A stretch of 64,000 nucleotides of DNA from Paraburkholderia sp. ZP32-5 (GCF_021390495.1 NZ_JAJEJP010000001.1:558001-622000), one strand, 5' to 3'; shown: positions 10,732 through 19,339, counted from the first letter of the stretch. The notes: generated by a model from the letters alone, not told the origin. A program made the numbers and translations.

Positions 10732-12483
10732 TCAATACCCGACCGCCGACCCCGCCGGACGACGCGGATCGTTCGATCCGTACAGAAATCCCTGACGAAC
10801 CTGACCCGACACCGACGAGTCGTTGCCTGAACTCACACGGCTTGCCGCTTCGGTCCCCGGCAAGCCGACCATGATCAGCTCGGCGGCGCCCCACGGCGTT
10901 TGCTCGACCATCTTGTAGCCCATCTGCTGCAGGATCTTCAGCGTATCCGGCGACAAGCCCTGGGTCTCGTAGTCGACCTCATCCGGCAGCCACTGGTGAT
11001 GAATACGCGGCGCGTCGACCGCATCCTGCGGCGCCATGCCGTAGTCGATCACGTTCAGCGCGGTTTCCAGCGTAATCGTGATGATCCGCGAGCCGCCCGG
11101 CGAGCCCACCACCATGAAGACCTTGCCGTCCTTCAACACGACCGTCGGCGCCATCGACGACAGCGGACGCTTGCCCGGCGCGATCGAGTTGCGCGCGCCT
11201 TGCACCAGCCCGAACATATTCTGCACGCCGACCTTGACGGTGAAATCGTCCATCTCGTCGTTCAGGAAAAAGCCCGTGCCCGGCGCGATCACGACCGCGC
11301 CGAAACGGCCGTTGACGGTATAGGTCGTCGACACCGCGTTGCCGGCCTTGTCGATGATCGAGTAGTGCGTGGTTTCGGGCTTCTCGTGCACGCCGTAGCC
11401 CGGTTGCACGTCTTTCGACGGCGTCGCGGTATCGGCGGTGATCAGCGTGCGGATGCTTGCCGCGTAGTCCTTGCTCATCAGCTTGTCGACCGGATTGTTG
11501 ATGAAGGCCGGGTCGCCGAGCAGCGTATTGCGATCGAGGTACGCATGGCGCATCGCTTCGGTCATGTAGTGCACCGACGCGGCTGAGTGAAAGCCGAGGC
11601 CGCGCATGTCATAGCCTTCGAGGATATTCAGCGTCTCGCAAAGCGTGACGCCGCCCGAGCTCGGCGGCGGCGCGGAAATGAAATCGTAGCCGCGGTAGCT
11701 GCACTTCAGCGGCGCGGTATCTTCGGCCTTATAGGCGGCGAAATCCGCGGCGGTGATCAGGCCGCCGTTCTTTTTCGATGCGGCTTCGACGACCTGCGGA
11801 ATGTGGCCGTGATAGAACGCGTCGGGTCCGCGGCGAGCGATGCTTTCCAGCGTCTTCGCGAGATCGCGTTGCACCAGCCGGTCGCCCGGCTGAAGCGGGG
11901 TGCCGTCGCGACGCAGGAAAATCCGCGCGGCGTCCGGATCGGAGTGAAAGCGCTGCACCGTCGTGTCCAGAATGTCGGTGTCCGCGCGCGTCAGAATGAA
12001 GCCGTCACGCGCAAGCTTGATCGCGGGCGCCATCACCTGCTGGCGCGTCAGCTTGCCGTATTTGCGTTGTGCGAGATCGAGACCCGCGACCGTTCCCGGT
12101 ACACCGACCGCGCGATAGCCGTATAGGCTCTCACCTGGGCGGACCTTGCCGTCGGCATCCAGATACATGTCCGCGCTGGCCGCAGCCGGCGCGGTCTCGC
12201 GAAAGTTGATGAAGTGGTCCTCGCCGTTCGCGAGATGCAGCGTCATGAAGCCGCCGCCGCCGATATTTCCGCAGCACGGGTTGGTCACCGCCTGCGCATA
12301 ACCGACGGCGACAGCGGCATCGACCGCATTGCCGCCCTGTTTCAGAATCGCGATGCCGATGTTGGAGGCAAGGTCTTGCGACGACACGACCATGCCGTTC
12401 CTCGCCTCGACGGCCGGCTCCGATGCGGCCATCGCATGGAGGTGTATGACTGAGAAAACAGCAAGGGCAACGATTCGCTTCAC
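10732..12483 (-). CDS. ggt: Gamma-glutamyltransferase (glutathione hydrolase), exported
   Basis: This 583-residue Ntn-hydrolase cleaves the gamma-glutamyl bond of glutathione in the periplasm. The N-terminus is a signal peptide (MKRIVALAVFSVIHLHAMAA). The autoprocessing site is visible as ETTHYSIIDKAGNAVSTTY. By family analogy the Thr of the TTHYS motif (about residue 370) becomes the N-terminal nucleophile of the small subunit. GNIGGGGFMTLHL and PPPSSGGVTLCETLNILEGYD are further family motifs. It lies 77 bp downstream of a tetR gene on the same strand. The pair separates recG from oxyR, which suggests insertion between two otherwise associated stress genes. Confidence 0.95.
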   Translation of the reverse strand: MKRIVALAVFSVIHLHAMAASEPAVEARNGMVVSSQDLASNIGIAILKQGGNAVDAAVAVGYAQAVTNPCCGNIGGGGFMTLHLANGEDHFINFRETAPAAASADMYLDADGKVRPGESLYGYRAVGVPGTVAGLDLAQRKYGKLTRQQVMAPAIKLARDGFILTRADTDILDTTVQRFHSDPDAARIFLRRDGTPLQPGDRLVQRDLAKTLESIARRGPDAFYHGHIPQVVEAASKKNGGLITAADFAAYKAEDTAPLKCSYRGYDFISAPPPSSGGVTLCETLNILEGYDMRGLGFHSAASVHYMTEAMRHAYLDRNTLLGDPAFINNPVDKLMSKDYAASIRTLITADTATPSKDVQPGYGVHEKPETTHYSIIDKAGNAVSTTYTVNGRFGAVVIAPGTGFFLNDEMDDFTVKVGVQNMFGLVQGARNSIAPGKRPLSSMAPTVVLKDGKVFMVVGSPGGSRIITITLETALNVIDYGMAPQDAVDAPRIHHQWLPDEVDYETQGLSPDTLKILQQMGYKMVEQTPWGAAELIMVGLPGTEAASRVSSGNDSSVSGQVRQGFLYGSNDPRRPAGSAVGY

Positions 12484-12560
12484 GATGAAATGTCTCCGGT
12501 CGAGTAATAGTAAAAAACAAGGCAGATCAGGCAGTGCACGCCTGACGAACCCCCGAAAAT

Positions 12561-13142
12561 TCAGGTAATCGAGGCAAAAAGAATCTCCGCCGTCGCTTGC
12601 GGATCAAAGCCGTGGCCGAGCCCTCGGCCCACCAGCATCGAACCTTCCAGCAAGGCCAGCAGCGCACCGGCAAGTTCAGACGGACTGCGGCTGGAGCGCA
12701 GGCTTCCTTGCGCGAGGCCCTTTTCGATGACCGCAGTAAGCCATCCGAGATTGATCCTGAAGAAATCACGAATTCCGCTTCTGATGTCCTCGGGCAGCGA
12801 TTGCGCTTCAGCACCCAACATGCCACACACACAAAGCTGGCCGTCCTGCGCGTAGGTGCTGGCAAACAGACCGGCGTAGGCCTTCAGCCGGTCGGGAGCT
12901 TGAGCGAACGTTGTCTCGATGCGCGACAGCGCCTCGGCAAAGCGATGCGTATAGCGCTGCACGACGACGGCGCCGAGTTCCGCCTTGGTCGCGAAGTGGT
13001 GATGAACGCTGGGTTTGCGAATGCCTATCTGGACAGCAATGTCCTCGTAGGAGAAGCCGTTGTACCCGACGCGTTGAATCAAACCCTCGGCGGTGTCGAC
13101 GATGCGCATGGCCGAGGGCGTGAGTTCAGTGAAATGCTTCAT
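12561..13142 (-). CDS. TetR-family transcriptional regulator
   Basis: This 193-residue protein has an N-terminal TetR DNA-binding domain: AEGLIQRVGYNGFSYEDIAVQIGIRKPSVHHHFATKAEL at about residues 18-56, including the GIRKPSVHHHF recognition-helix pattern. The C-terminal ligand domain is variable and contains a CVCG pair of cysteines (about residue 100) that could be redox-sensitive, though this is speculation. It probably leads a tetR-ggt transcription unit. A 20-bp palindrome overlapping its predicted -10 element (13214-13233) suggests autoregulation. The ligand is unknown. Confidence 0.88.
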   Translation of the reverse strand: MKHFTELTPSAMRIVDTAEGLIQRVGYNGFSYEDIAVQIGIRKPSVHHHFATKAELGAVVVQRYTHRFAEALSRIETTFAQAPDRLKAYAGLFASTYAQDGQLCVCGMLGAEAQSLPEDIRSGIRDFFRINLGWLTAVIEKGLAQGSLRSSRSPSELAGALLALLEGSMLVGRGLGHGFDPQATAEILFASIT

Positions 13143-13213
13143 CGGGGTGTGGCGAGAGCTGGAAAAATCGCGGAATGCGGATGACTGCGAAGACGCGGCG
13201 CGGCGGCTCGGTA

Positions 13214-13250
13214 CCTACCTATTAACTGGTAGGCAAGTGTTCGGGGTCAA
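13214..13250 (-). promoter_or_regulatory. tetR promoter with overlapping palindromic operator
   Basis: On the minus strand TTGACC (13245-13250) and GTTAAT (13221-13226) are 18 bp apart. CCTACC (13214-13219) and GGTAGG (13228-13233) are perfect inverted arms around that -10. A TetR dimer bound here would block transcription of tetR-ggt. Confidence 0.55.
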
Positions 13251-13384
13251 AATAATGAAGTCAAGCGCCGACGAGCCGGATCCTGTCCGCTCAGTCCGGC
13301 GACCTGTCCTCCTTGCCGGCGAACGGTCCAGTGGTCATTTTGTCGCGAGCATTTTCTAGGCTGGCGAACCGACCCTATACGGTG

Positions 13385-13405
13385 TATAACTAGAACCTAT
13401 CGAAT
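13385..13405 (+). promoter_or_regulatory. oxyR -10 element and candidate OxyR box
   Basis: TATAAC (13385-13390) is a plausible -10. CCTATCGAAT (13396-13405) lies where transcription would start and recurs exactly upstream of the catalase gene (14450-14459). Such placement fits OxyR repressing its own gene. No good -35 is visible. Confidence 0.4.
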
Positions 13406-13428
13406 GCATCGTACTGATTGATCCCCGA

Positions 13429-14388
13429 ATGACGCTCACCGAATTGAAATACATCGTGGCGGTCGCTCGCGAGCGGCACTTCGGCCGGGCCGCCGAAGCA
13501 TGTTTCGTCAGCCAGCCCACGCTGTCCGTCGCCATCAAGAAGCTCGAAGACGAGCTGAACGTGCAGATTTTCGAGCGCGGCACCAGCGAAGTCAGTGTCA
13601 CGCCGATCGGCGAACAGATCGTCACGCAAGCGCAGCGCGTGCTCGAACAGACGCTCGCGATCAAGGAAATCGCCAAGCAGGGCAAGGATCCGCTGGTCGG
13701 GCCGCTGCGCCTCGGCGTGATCTACACGATCGGGCCGTACCTGCTGCCCACGCTCGTCAAGCAGATGATCGCGCGGGTCCCGCAGATGCCGCTGATGCTG
13801 CAGGAAAACTACACGCTGAAGCTGATCGAACTGCTGAAGCAGGGCGAAATCGACGTCGCGATCATGGCGCTGCCGTTTCCCGAAACGGGTCTGATGCTGC
13901 GCCCGCTGTACGACGAACCGTTCGTCGTCGCGCTGCCGTCCGGTCATGCATGGGAAACGCGCCCGAAGATCGACCCCGACGATCTGAAGCAGGAAACCAT
14001 GCTGCTGCTCGGCAGCGGTCACTGCTTCCGCGATCACGTGCTTGGCGTGTGCCCCGAACTGATGCGTTTTTCGCAGAACGCGGACGGCATCCAGAAGACC
14101 TTCGAGGGCTCGTCGCTGGAGACGATCCGCCATATGGTCGCGAGCGGCGTCGGTATTACTGTGCTGCCGCGCATGTCGGTGCACGAGGTCAAGCCGCATG
14201 CGGCTGGCATCGACGCGGGTCTGCTCAGCTACGTCGCGTTCGATGAGCCGGTACCCGACCGGCGCGTCGTGCTCGCGTGGCGCAAGAGCTTCACGCGCAT
14301 GCCTGCGATCGACGCGATCTGCGATGCGATCGCCGCCTGCGATCTGCCGGGCGTCAAGAAGCTCGATCTGCCGGCCGCCGTCAATTAA
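13429..14388 (+). CDS. oxyR: Hydrogen peroxide-sensing LysR-type regulator OxyR
   Basis: This 319-residue LysR-family activator has an N-terminal winged helix (MTLTELKYIVAVARERHFGRAAEA, recognition region SQPTLSVAIKKLE). The C-terminal sensor domain has GHCFRDHVLGVC. Counting codons puts these cysteines at residues 199 and 208, exactly the peroxide-sensing disulfide pair of E. coli OxyR. This makes the call firm rather than generic LysR. The catalase and dps genes that follow are classic OxyR targets. A decamer shared with the catalase upstream region is a candidate binding site. Confidence 0.96.
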   Translation: MTLTELKYIVAVARERHFGRAAEACFVSQPTLSVAIKKLEDELNVQIFERGTSEVSVTPIGEQIVTQAQRVLEQTLAIKEIAKQGKDPLVGPLRLGVIYTIGPYLLPTLVKQMIARVPQMPLMLQENYTLKLIELLKQGEIDVAIMALPFPETGLMLRPLYDEPFVVALPSGHAWETRPKIDPDDLKQETMLLLGSGHCFRDHVLGVCPELMRFSQNADGIQKTFEGSSLETIRHMVASGVGITVLPRMSVHEVKPHAAGIDAGLLSYVAFDEPVPDRRVVLAWRKSFTRMPAIDAICDAIAACDLPGVKKLDLPAAVN

Positions 14389-14401
14389 CGCGCGGCATTC
14401 C

Positions 14402-14430
14402 GCACCGCGCTGCCGGTGCGGGCCTTTCTC
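14402..14430 (+). terminator. Possible terminator after oxyR
   Basis: GCACCG (14402-14407) and CGGTGC (14414-14419) form a short stem, followed by a weak pyrimidine-rich tail GGGCCTTTCTC. Confidence 0.4.
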
Positions 14431-14446
14431 AAAAAGGGCGCAAGCA

Positions 14447-14504
14447 AATCCTATCGAATAGATTAAGTTAATCAAACACGAATTTTCGATAGGATTGTTA
14501 TAGT
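14447..14504 (+). promoter_or_regulatory. Candidate OxyR-controlled promoter of the catalase unit
   Basis: A 12-bp perfect inverted repeat, AATCCTATCGAA (14447-14458) and TTCGATAGGATT (14485-14496), flanks 26 bp of AT-rich sequence. A good -10, TATAGT (14499-14504), follows at once with no recognisable -35, as expected for an activator-dependent promoter. ATAG tetramers at 14458, 14489 and 14500 recall the ATAG/CTAT elements of OxyR sites, though the full E. coli spacing is not met. Confidence 0.5.
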
Positions 14505-14597
14505 TTCCTCCAAGGATCGCCCGATCCCCTTATCTCATAAGGCTCGGCGCCCGGCTGCAAAGCCCAGCGCCTGAGACAAACCCGGAGGAAAACAACC

Positions 14598-14726
14598 ATG
14601 CAAGCGAATTCACAGCCGATCCACGCTCCCACTGCACAATCTGCCGCTACGGCGCCGTCGAGCCCGGCCCCGAGCGTGCGCACCGTCGCGGTATCGCTGC
14701 TGGTCGACCGGGTGCTGGGCGCCTGA
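14598..14726 (+). CDS. Small ORF (42 aa) in the catalase leader, function unknown
   Basis: An ATG at 14598 is preceded by a strong ribosome binding site, CCCGGAGGAAAACAACC. It opens 42 codons ending in TGA at 14724-14726. The peptide starts [15 protein letters not shown], is rich in Ala, Pro and Ser, and ends in a more hydrophobic [15 protein letters not shown]. It has no signal peptide or recognised motif. It lies between the predicted catalase promoter and the catalase ATG (88 bp downstream), so it should be on the same mRNA. It could be a small stress protein or a translated leader; I cannot tell. Confidence 0.5.
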   Translation: MQANSQPIHAPTAQSAATAPSSPAPSVRTVAVSLLVDRVLGA

Positions 14727-14814
14727 CGAGCCTGGCTGTCACTCTCACGGCATTCCTGTTTGCGGATGCCGCCGCTTTGTCTCCATTTCGATAAAAACCC
14801 ACGCAGGAGTACGC

Positions 14815-16269
14815 ATGTCCGAACGTAAGCTCACCAACGCTGCCGGCGCACCTGTCGCCGACAACCAGAATTCGATGACCGCCGGCGCTCGCGGCCCGGT
14901 CGTGCTGCAGGACGTCTGGCTGCTCGAAAAGCTCGCTCACTTTGATCGTGAGGTGATTCCCGAGCGCCGCGTTCACGCGAAGGGCTCCGGTGCATTCGGT
15001 ACGCTGAAAGTGACGCACGACATCTCGCGCTATACGAAGGCGAAGGTGTTCGCGCAGGTCGGCAAGGAAACGCCGCTTTTCATGCGCTTTTCGACGGTGG
15101 CGGGAGAACGTGGCGCGGCCGACGCCGAGCGCGACGTGCGTGGCTTTTCGATCAAGTTCTACACCGAAGAGGGCAACTGGGACGTGGTCGGCAACAACAC
15201 GCCGGTGTTCTTTATCCGCGATCCGCTGAAGTTTCCGGACTTCATCCATACGCAGAAGCGCGATCCGTACACGAACTTGCGCAGCAATGTCGCGGCGTGG
15301 GATTTCTGGGAGCGTCATCCGGAGTCGCTGCATCAGGTGACGATTCTGATGAGCGATCGCGGCATTCCGAAGAACTATCGGCAGATGCATGGTTTCGGTT
15401 CGCACACGTACTCGTTCATCAACGCGAACAACGAGCGCTTCTGGGTGAAGTTTCACTTCAAGTCGCTGCAGGGCATCGAGAACTTCACCGATGTCGAAGC
15501 CGCTCAGGTGGTCGCATCGGACCGCGAAAGCGCGCAGCGCGATCTGGTGAACAGCATCGATGCGGGCAAGTTTCCGAAGTGGCGTTTCGCGATTCAGGTG
15601 ATGCCGGAAGCGGACGCGGCGAACTATCGCTTCAATCCGTTCGACATCACGAAGGTGTGGTCGCAGAAGGACTATCCGTTGATCGACGTCGGCACGATCG
15701 AGTTGAACCGCAACGCGGCGAACTATTTCGCTGATGTCGAGCAGGCTGCGTTCACGCCGGCTAACGTGGTGCCGGGTATCGGCTTTTCGCCAGATCGTCT
15801 GTTGCAGGGACGGCTGTTCTCGTACGGCGATACGCAGCGTTACCGGCTCGGCGTGAATCACCATCAGATTCCGGTGAACGCGCCGCGCACGCCGAATCCG
15901 CATTCGTTCCATCGCGACGGCGCGCTGCGCGCCGACGGCAATCTCGGTGGCAACGTGAATTACGAGCCGAACCGTTTCGGCGACTTCGCGCAGGACGCGA
16001 ACGCAGTGGAGCCGCCGCTCGCGGCCGGTGCGGTCGCACACTACGAGCATCGCGAGGATGACGACTACTACACGCAGCCGCGCATGCTGTTCGAGTTGTT
16101 CGACGAGGCGCAGCGTACGCGTCTGTTCGGCAATATCGCGCGGCATATCAATGGGGTGCCGCAGGAGATCGTCGCGCGTCAGATCGAGCATTTCCGCCGC
16201 GTCGATCCGGCCTACGCGGAAGGTGTGATCGCGGCGCTGGCCGCTTTGCAGGAAGAAAAAGGTCGTTGA
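14815..16269 (+). CDS. katA: Monofunctional heme catalase
   Basis: This 484-residue small-subunit catalase converts hydrogen peroxide to water and oxygen. The active-site residues can be placed: catalytic His54 in [16 protein letters not shown], Asn127 in [13 protein letters not shown], and the proximal heme ligand Tyr337 in [14 protein letters not shown]. The length and absence of a C-terminal flavodoxin-like domain exclude the large-subunit (KatE/HPII) type. The heme peroxidase motifs of KatG are absent too. A GGAG ribosome binding site precedes the ATG. It lies downstream of oxyR with a candidate OxyR-dependent promoter, and dps follows. The symbol is by class (katA/katB), not by orthology test. 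Confidence 0.95.
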   Translation: MSERKLTNAAGAPVADNQNSMTAGARGPVVLQDVWLLEKLAHFDREVIPERRVHAKGSGAFGTLKVTHDISRYTKAKVFAQVGKETPLFMRFSTVAGERGAADAERDVRGFSIKFYTEEGNWDVVGNNTPVFFIRDPLKFPDFIHTQKRDPYTNLRSNVAAWDFWERHPESLHQVTILMSDRGIPKNYRQMHGFGSHTYSFINANNERFWVKFHFKSLQGIENFTDVEAAQVVASDRESAQRDLVNSIDAGKFPKWRFAIQVMPEADAANYRFNPFDITKVWSQKDYPLIDVGTIELNRNAANYFADVEQAAFTPANVVPGIGFSPDRLLQGRLFSYGDTQRYRLGVNHHQIPVNAPRTPNPHSFHRDGALRADGNLGGNVNYEPNRFGDFAQDANAVEPPLAAGAVAHYEHREDDDYYTQPRMLFELFDEAQRTRLFGNIARHINGVPQEIVARQIEHFRRVDPAYAEGVIAALAALQEEKGR

Positions 16270-16332
16270 GCGTTGCGTGTGTGGCTGCTAGCCATGCAGT
16301 AGTCGAATGACTGAGTTGGGCAGTAGTAACAG

Positions 16333-16363
16333 ACGGGCGCGGCGGCAAGCCTGCCGCGCCCGT
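16333..16363 (+). terminator. Strong hairpin after the catalase gene (no U-run)
   Basis: ACGGGCGCGGC (16333-16343) and GCCGCGCCCGT (16353-16363) form an 11-bp GC-rich stem about 65 bp after the catalase stop. Without a T-run it may be a weak terminator or a 3' mRNA-stabilising stem. Confidence 0.45.
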
Positions 16364-16388
16364 ACCGAGACGAACCGGGAGTACGATC

Positions 16389-16559
16389 ATGATCCAGATG
16401 ATGATGGCAACGATTGGCGGTTCAGCCGCCGCGCGCGGAGTGCAACGGCAGCGGGAGCGGCACGTGGCGATGCTGCAAAAGGCAGTGGGGTTCGCGATCG
16501 TCACGAGCGGCTTCGCGGTGCTCGCCGCACAGGCGTTGCAGCACGCGCTGGCTGCCTGA
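16389..16559 (+). CDS. Predicted small membrane protein (56 aa), function unknown
   Basis: An ATG at 16389 preceded by CGGGAG opens 56 codons to TGA at 16557-16559. The N-terminal half is Met- and Arg-rich (MIQMMMATIGG, then QRQRERH). The C-terminal half, AVGFAIVTSGFAVLAAQALQ, is a plausible single membrane helix. It lies between the catalase and dps genes on their strand. The positive-then-hydrophobic layout suggests an inner-membrane peptide. I recognise no family. The reading frame could be fortuitous. Confidence 0.4.
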   Translation: MIQMMMATIGGSAAARGVQRQRERHVAMLQKAVGFAIVTSGFAVLAAQALQHALAA

Positions 16560-16817
16560 AGCGCGGCGGATTGGCGCGAGACGGGTTCGCGCGAGGCAAT
16601 CGATGTAAGCCAGGCGACGCAATCGAGGCAGCGGCGAATTGCGTTTGCCGCGATGTTGGCACGATGGCACGATGGTCGCAAACCGGCGCCAAATCAAGGC
16701 GCGCGGCCGCGCGTTGCGTAGATTTCGCGGAATTTCACGCTACACTGTCGAACGTTTTTAGTCTGTTCGCAGCCGTCATTTGCCGACCGGTTCGTATCAC
16801 TCGTCAAAGGAGTCATC

Positions 16818-17312
16818 ATGGCCAAGAAAGAAGCCGCAGCCGTACAGCACGTCAACATCGGGATCAGCGACAAGGATCGCAAGAAGATCGCGGAAGGGCT
16901 GTCGCGTCTGCTCGCCGACACCTACACGCTGTACCTGAAGACCCACAACTTCCACTGGAACGTTACGGGTCCGATGTTCAACACGCTGCATCTGATGTTC
17001 GAAACGCAATACAACGAACTCGCGCTCGCGGTCGATGCCATCGCCGAACGTATCCGCGCGTTGGGCGTGCATGCACCGGGCAGTTACAAGGACTTCGCGA
17101 AGCTGTCGTCGATCCCCGAAGCGGATGGCGTGCCGGCCGCGGAAGACATGATCCGCCAGCTCGTCGAAGGTCAGGAAGCCGTGGTGCGCACCGCGCGCGC
17201 GATTTTCCCGTCGACGGAAGCCGCCCACGACGAACCGACCGCCGACCTGCTGACGCAGCGCATGCAGACGCATGAAAAGACCGCGTGGATGCTGCGCTCG
17301 CTGCTCGCGTAA
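16818..17312 (+). CDS. dps: Dps-type DNA-binding ferritin
   Basis: This 164-residue ferritin-like protein forms dodecamers that oxidise and store iron with peroxide, protecting DNA. The ferroxidase signature is visible as [21 protein letters not shown] (first part at about residues 42-60), with acidic residues in the following helix. The N-terminus has lysines (MAKKE) that may help DNA binding. An AAAGGAG ribosome binding site precedes the ATG. It follows the catalase gene in the oxyR region and ends at a strong terminator (17389-17419), consistent with an OxyR-regulated peroxide defence block. Confidence 0.96.
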   Translation: MAKKEAAAVQHVNIGISDKDRKKIAEGLSRLLADTYTLYLKTHNFHWNVTGPMFNTLHLMFETQYNELALAVDAIAERIRALGVHAPGSYKDFAKLSSIPEADGVPAAEDMIRQLVEGQEAVVRTARAIFPSTEAAHDEPTADLLTQRMQTHEKTAWMLRSLLA

Positions 17313-17388
17313 GTTGCGGTTGAATCGCTGAGCCGCTGAAGCACCGAAGTACGGTTTCGGTGACGCTCACAGTGTGCCGAAAACGAAC

Positions 17389-17419
17389 AAAGCCTCCCTT
17401 TCCGGGAGGCTTTGTTTTT
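17389..17419 (+). terminator. Intrinsic terminator after dps
   Basis: AAAGCCTCCC (17389-17398) and GGGAGGCTTT (17404-17413) form a 10-bp stem followed by GTTTTTT. Confidence 0.93.
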
Positions 17420-17536
17420 TCCGCGTCATCGCGCGCTGTACACACGTCGCACACGCATACAGCGCGCGCAACCAGCCCCGCCACGCGCATCCCGTAAAAT
17501 AGCCGCACCGTGTTCGCACTTCATCGAATTCGTCTC

Positions 17537-18400
17537 ATGTTTGCCCGACTTCCCCTGTATTGGCGCCTCGTGCGGATGGACAAGCCGATCGGCAGCCTGC
17601 TGTTGCTATGGCCGACGCTCAACGCGCTGTGGATTGCGTCCGGCGGTCATCCGTCGTGGCAGCTGCTGGTGATCTTCATCGTTGGCACCGTATTGATGCG
17701 CTCGGCTGGCTGCGCGATCAACGACTATGCGGACCGCGATTTCGATCGCCACGTGAAGCGCACTGAAAGTCGCCCGCTCACGTCGGGCAAGATCAACGCG
17801 TGGGAAGCGATCGCACTCGCTTTGGGTCTGTCGCTGCTCGCGTTTCTGCTGATCCTGCCGCTCAACGCACTGACCAAACAGTTGTCGGTGGTCGCGCTGT
17901 TCGTCGCCGGCTCGTATCCGTTCACCAAGCGTTTCTTCGCAATTCCGCAAGCGTATCTCGGCATCGCGTTCGGCTTCGGCATTCCGATGGCGTTCGCCGC
18001 GGTGCAGGGCCATGTGCCGCTGCTCGGCTGGGTGATGCTGCTCGCGAATATCTTCTGGTCGGTCGCGTACGACACCGAATATGCGATGGTCGATCGCGAT
18101 GACGACATCAAGATCGGCATCCGCACGTCGGCGCTGACGTTCGGCCGTTTCGACGTGGCCGCGATCATGCTGTGCTATGCGGTGACGCTCGGGATTTACG
18201 TCGGCGTCGGCGTGATGCTCGGTTTCGGCGTGCTGTACTGGCTGGGCTGGGCGGCCGCGGTTGGTTGCGCGATCTATCACTACACGCTGATTCGCAACCG
18301 CGAACGCATGCCGTGTTTCGCCGCATTCCGGCATAACAACTGGCTCGGCGGCGCGCTGTTCGTCGGGATTGCCGCGCATTACGCGGTGGCTTCGTTTTAA
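17537..18400 (+). CDS. ubiA: 4-hydroxybenzoate polyprenyltransferase
   Basis: This 287-residue polytopic enzyme attaches the polyprenyl tail to 4-hydroxybenzoate in ubiquinone synthesis. The two Asp-rich motifs that bind Mg-diphosphate are visible: [15 protein letters not shown] (about residues 60-74) and [15 protein letters not shown] (about residues 178-192). [14 protein letters not shown] near the N-terminus is typical. I use the ATG at 17537. An in-frame GTG at 17510 is also possible and lies only 9 bp after a TAAAAT -10 element (17495-17500), which would make it nearly leaderless. Confidence 0.95.
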   Translation: MFARLPLYWRLVRMDKPIGSLLLLWPTLNALWIASGGHPSWQLLVIFIVGTVLMRSAGCAINDYADRDFDRHVKRTESRPLTSGKINAWEAIALALGLSLLAFLLILPLNALTKQLSVVALFVAGSYPFTKRFFAIPQAYLGIAFGFGIPMAFAAVQGHVPLLGWVMLLANIFWSVAYDTEYAMVDRDDDIKIGIRTSALTFGRFDVAAIMLCYAVTLGIYVGVGVMLGFGVLYWLGWAAAVGCAIYHYTLIRNRERMPCFAAFRHNNWLGGALFVGIAAHYAVASF

Positions 18401-18438
18401 TTTTCGCCGGCGCTTTTTAAAACCGCTGCGATGTATAG

Positions 18439-18487
18439 ACGCCGTAGCCGCTTGCCCTGATTCGACGGGCGAGCCGCGCTACGGCGT
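18439..18487. terminator. Long hairpin between convergent ubiA and proC
   Basis: ACGCCGTAG (18439-18447) and CTACGGCGT (18479-18487) form a perfect 9-bp outer stem, with an inner TGCCC/GGGCG pairing. It lies between two convergent genes and probably limits read-through, though no long T-run follows. Confidence 0.5.
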
Positions 18488-18523
18488 ATTTGTTTCCGCT
18501 TCCGTTTCTGGTGGACGAGCGGC

Positions 18524-19339
18524 TTACTGCTTGCCGAACTCGTCGCCCATCTCTTTCGCACGCGCATCGGCGGCCAGCGCGCCGCGCACGATCGCTTCGC
18601 CGATACCGCTCGCGGCGAACGACGCCAGCGCCGCCGCGGTCGTGCCGCCCTTCGATGTCACACGCTCGCGCAGCACGCTCAGCGGCTCGTCGGAATTGGC
18701 CGCGAGTTGCGCGGCGCCGGCGAAAGTCGCGACCGCGAGCGCACGGCCCTGCGCTTCGTTCATGCCGAGCTGGCGCGCCGCTTCCTGCAGCGCTTCGATG
18801 AAATAGAACACGTAGGCGGGCCCGCTGCCGGAGATCGCGGTGACCGCGTCGATCTTCGCTTCGTCGTCGAACCACACGGTATCGCCGACCGCGCCGAGCA
18901 CCTGTGACGCCAACGCACGGCCCGCTTCGTCGACGTTGCTCGTTGCTACCAGCCCCGTCACGCCCATGCCGATCAAGGCCGGCGTATTCGGCATCACGCG
19001 CACGATGCGGCTATGGCCGTTCAGCCAGCGCGACATATCGGCGATGCGAATGCCGGCGACGATGCTGATCGCCAGTTGTGACGCCTGCAGATGCGGCGCC
19101 ACCGTTTCGGCGACGCCCTTCAGAATCTGCGGCTTGACCGCGAGCACGACCGCGTCGTAGCCGGCGAGCGCGCCGTCCGCGGCGACGCCGGTGCGGATGC
19201 CGAATTGCTGCTCGTTGCGCTTGCGCGCGTCTTCGTTCGGATCGATCGCGTACAGGTCAGCGGGCGCGACGCCCCGCTTGATGAGGCCGCCGATCAACGC
19301 CGCGGCCATATTGCCGCCGCCGATAAACGCAATTTTCAT
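18524..19339 (-). CDS. proC: Pyrroline-5-carboxylate reductase
   Basis: This 271-residue NAD(P)H-dependent enzyme makes proline in the last biosynthetic step. The Rossmann motif is MKIAFIGGGNMAAALIGGL at the N-terminus. The C-terminal signature appears as SGSGPAYVFYFIEAL with TSKGGTTAAALASF (about residues 228-241). It lies 89 bp downstream of yggS on the same strand, a widely conserved pair that reflects PLP/amino-acid homeostasis. Confidence 0.97.
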   Translation of the reverse strand: MKIAFIGGGNMAAALIGGLIKRGVAPADLYAIDPNEDARKRNEQQFGIRTGVAADGALAGYDAVVLAVKPQILKGVAETVAPHLQASQLAISIVAGIRIADMSRWLNGHSRIVRVMPNTPALIGMGVTGLVATSNVDEAGRALASQVLGAVGDTVWFDDEAKIDAVTAISGSGPAYVFYFIEALQEAARQLGMNEAQGRALAVATFAGAAQLAANSDEPLSVLRERVTSKGGTTAAALASFAASGIGEAIVRGALAADARAKEMGDEFGKQ

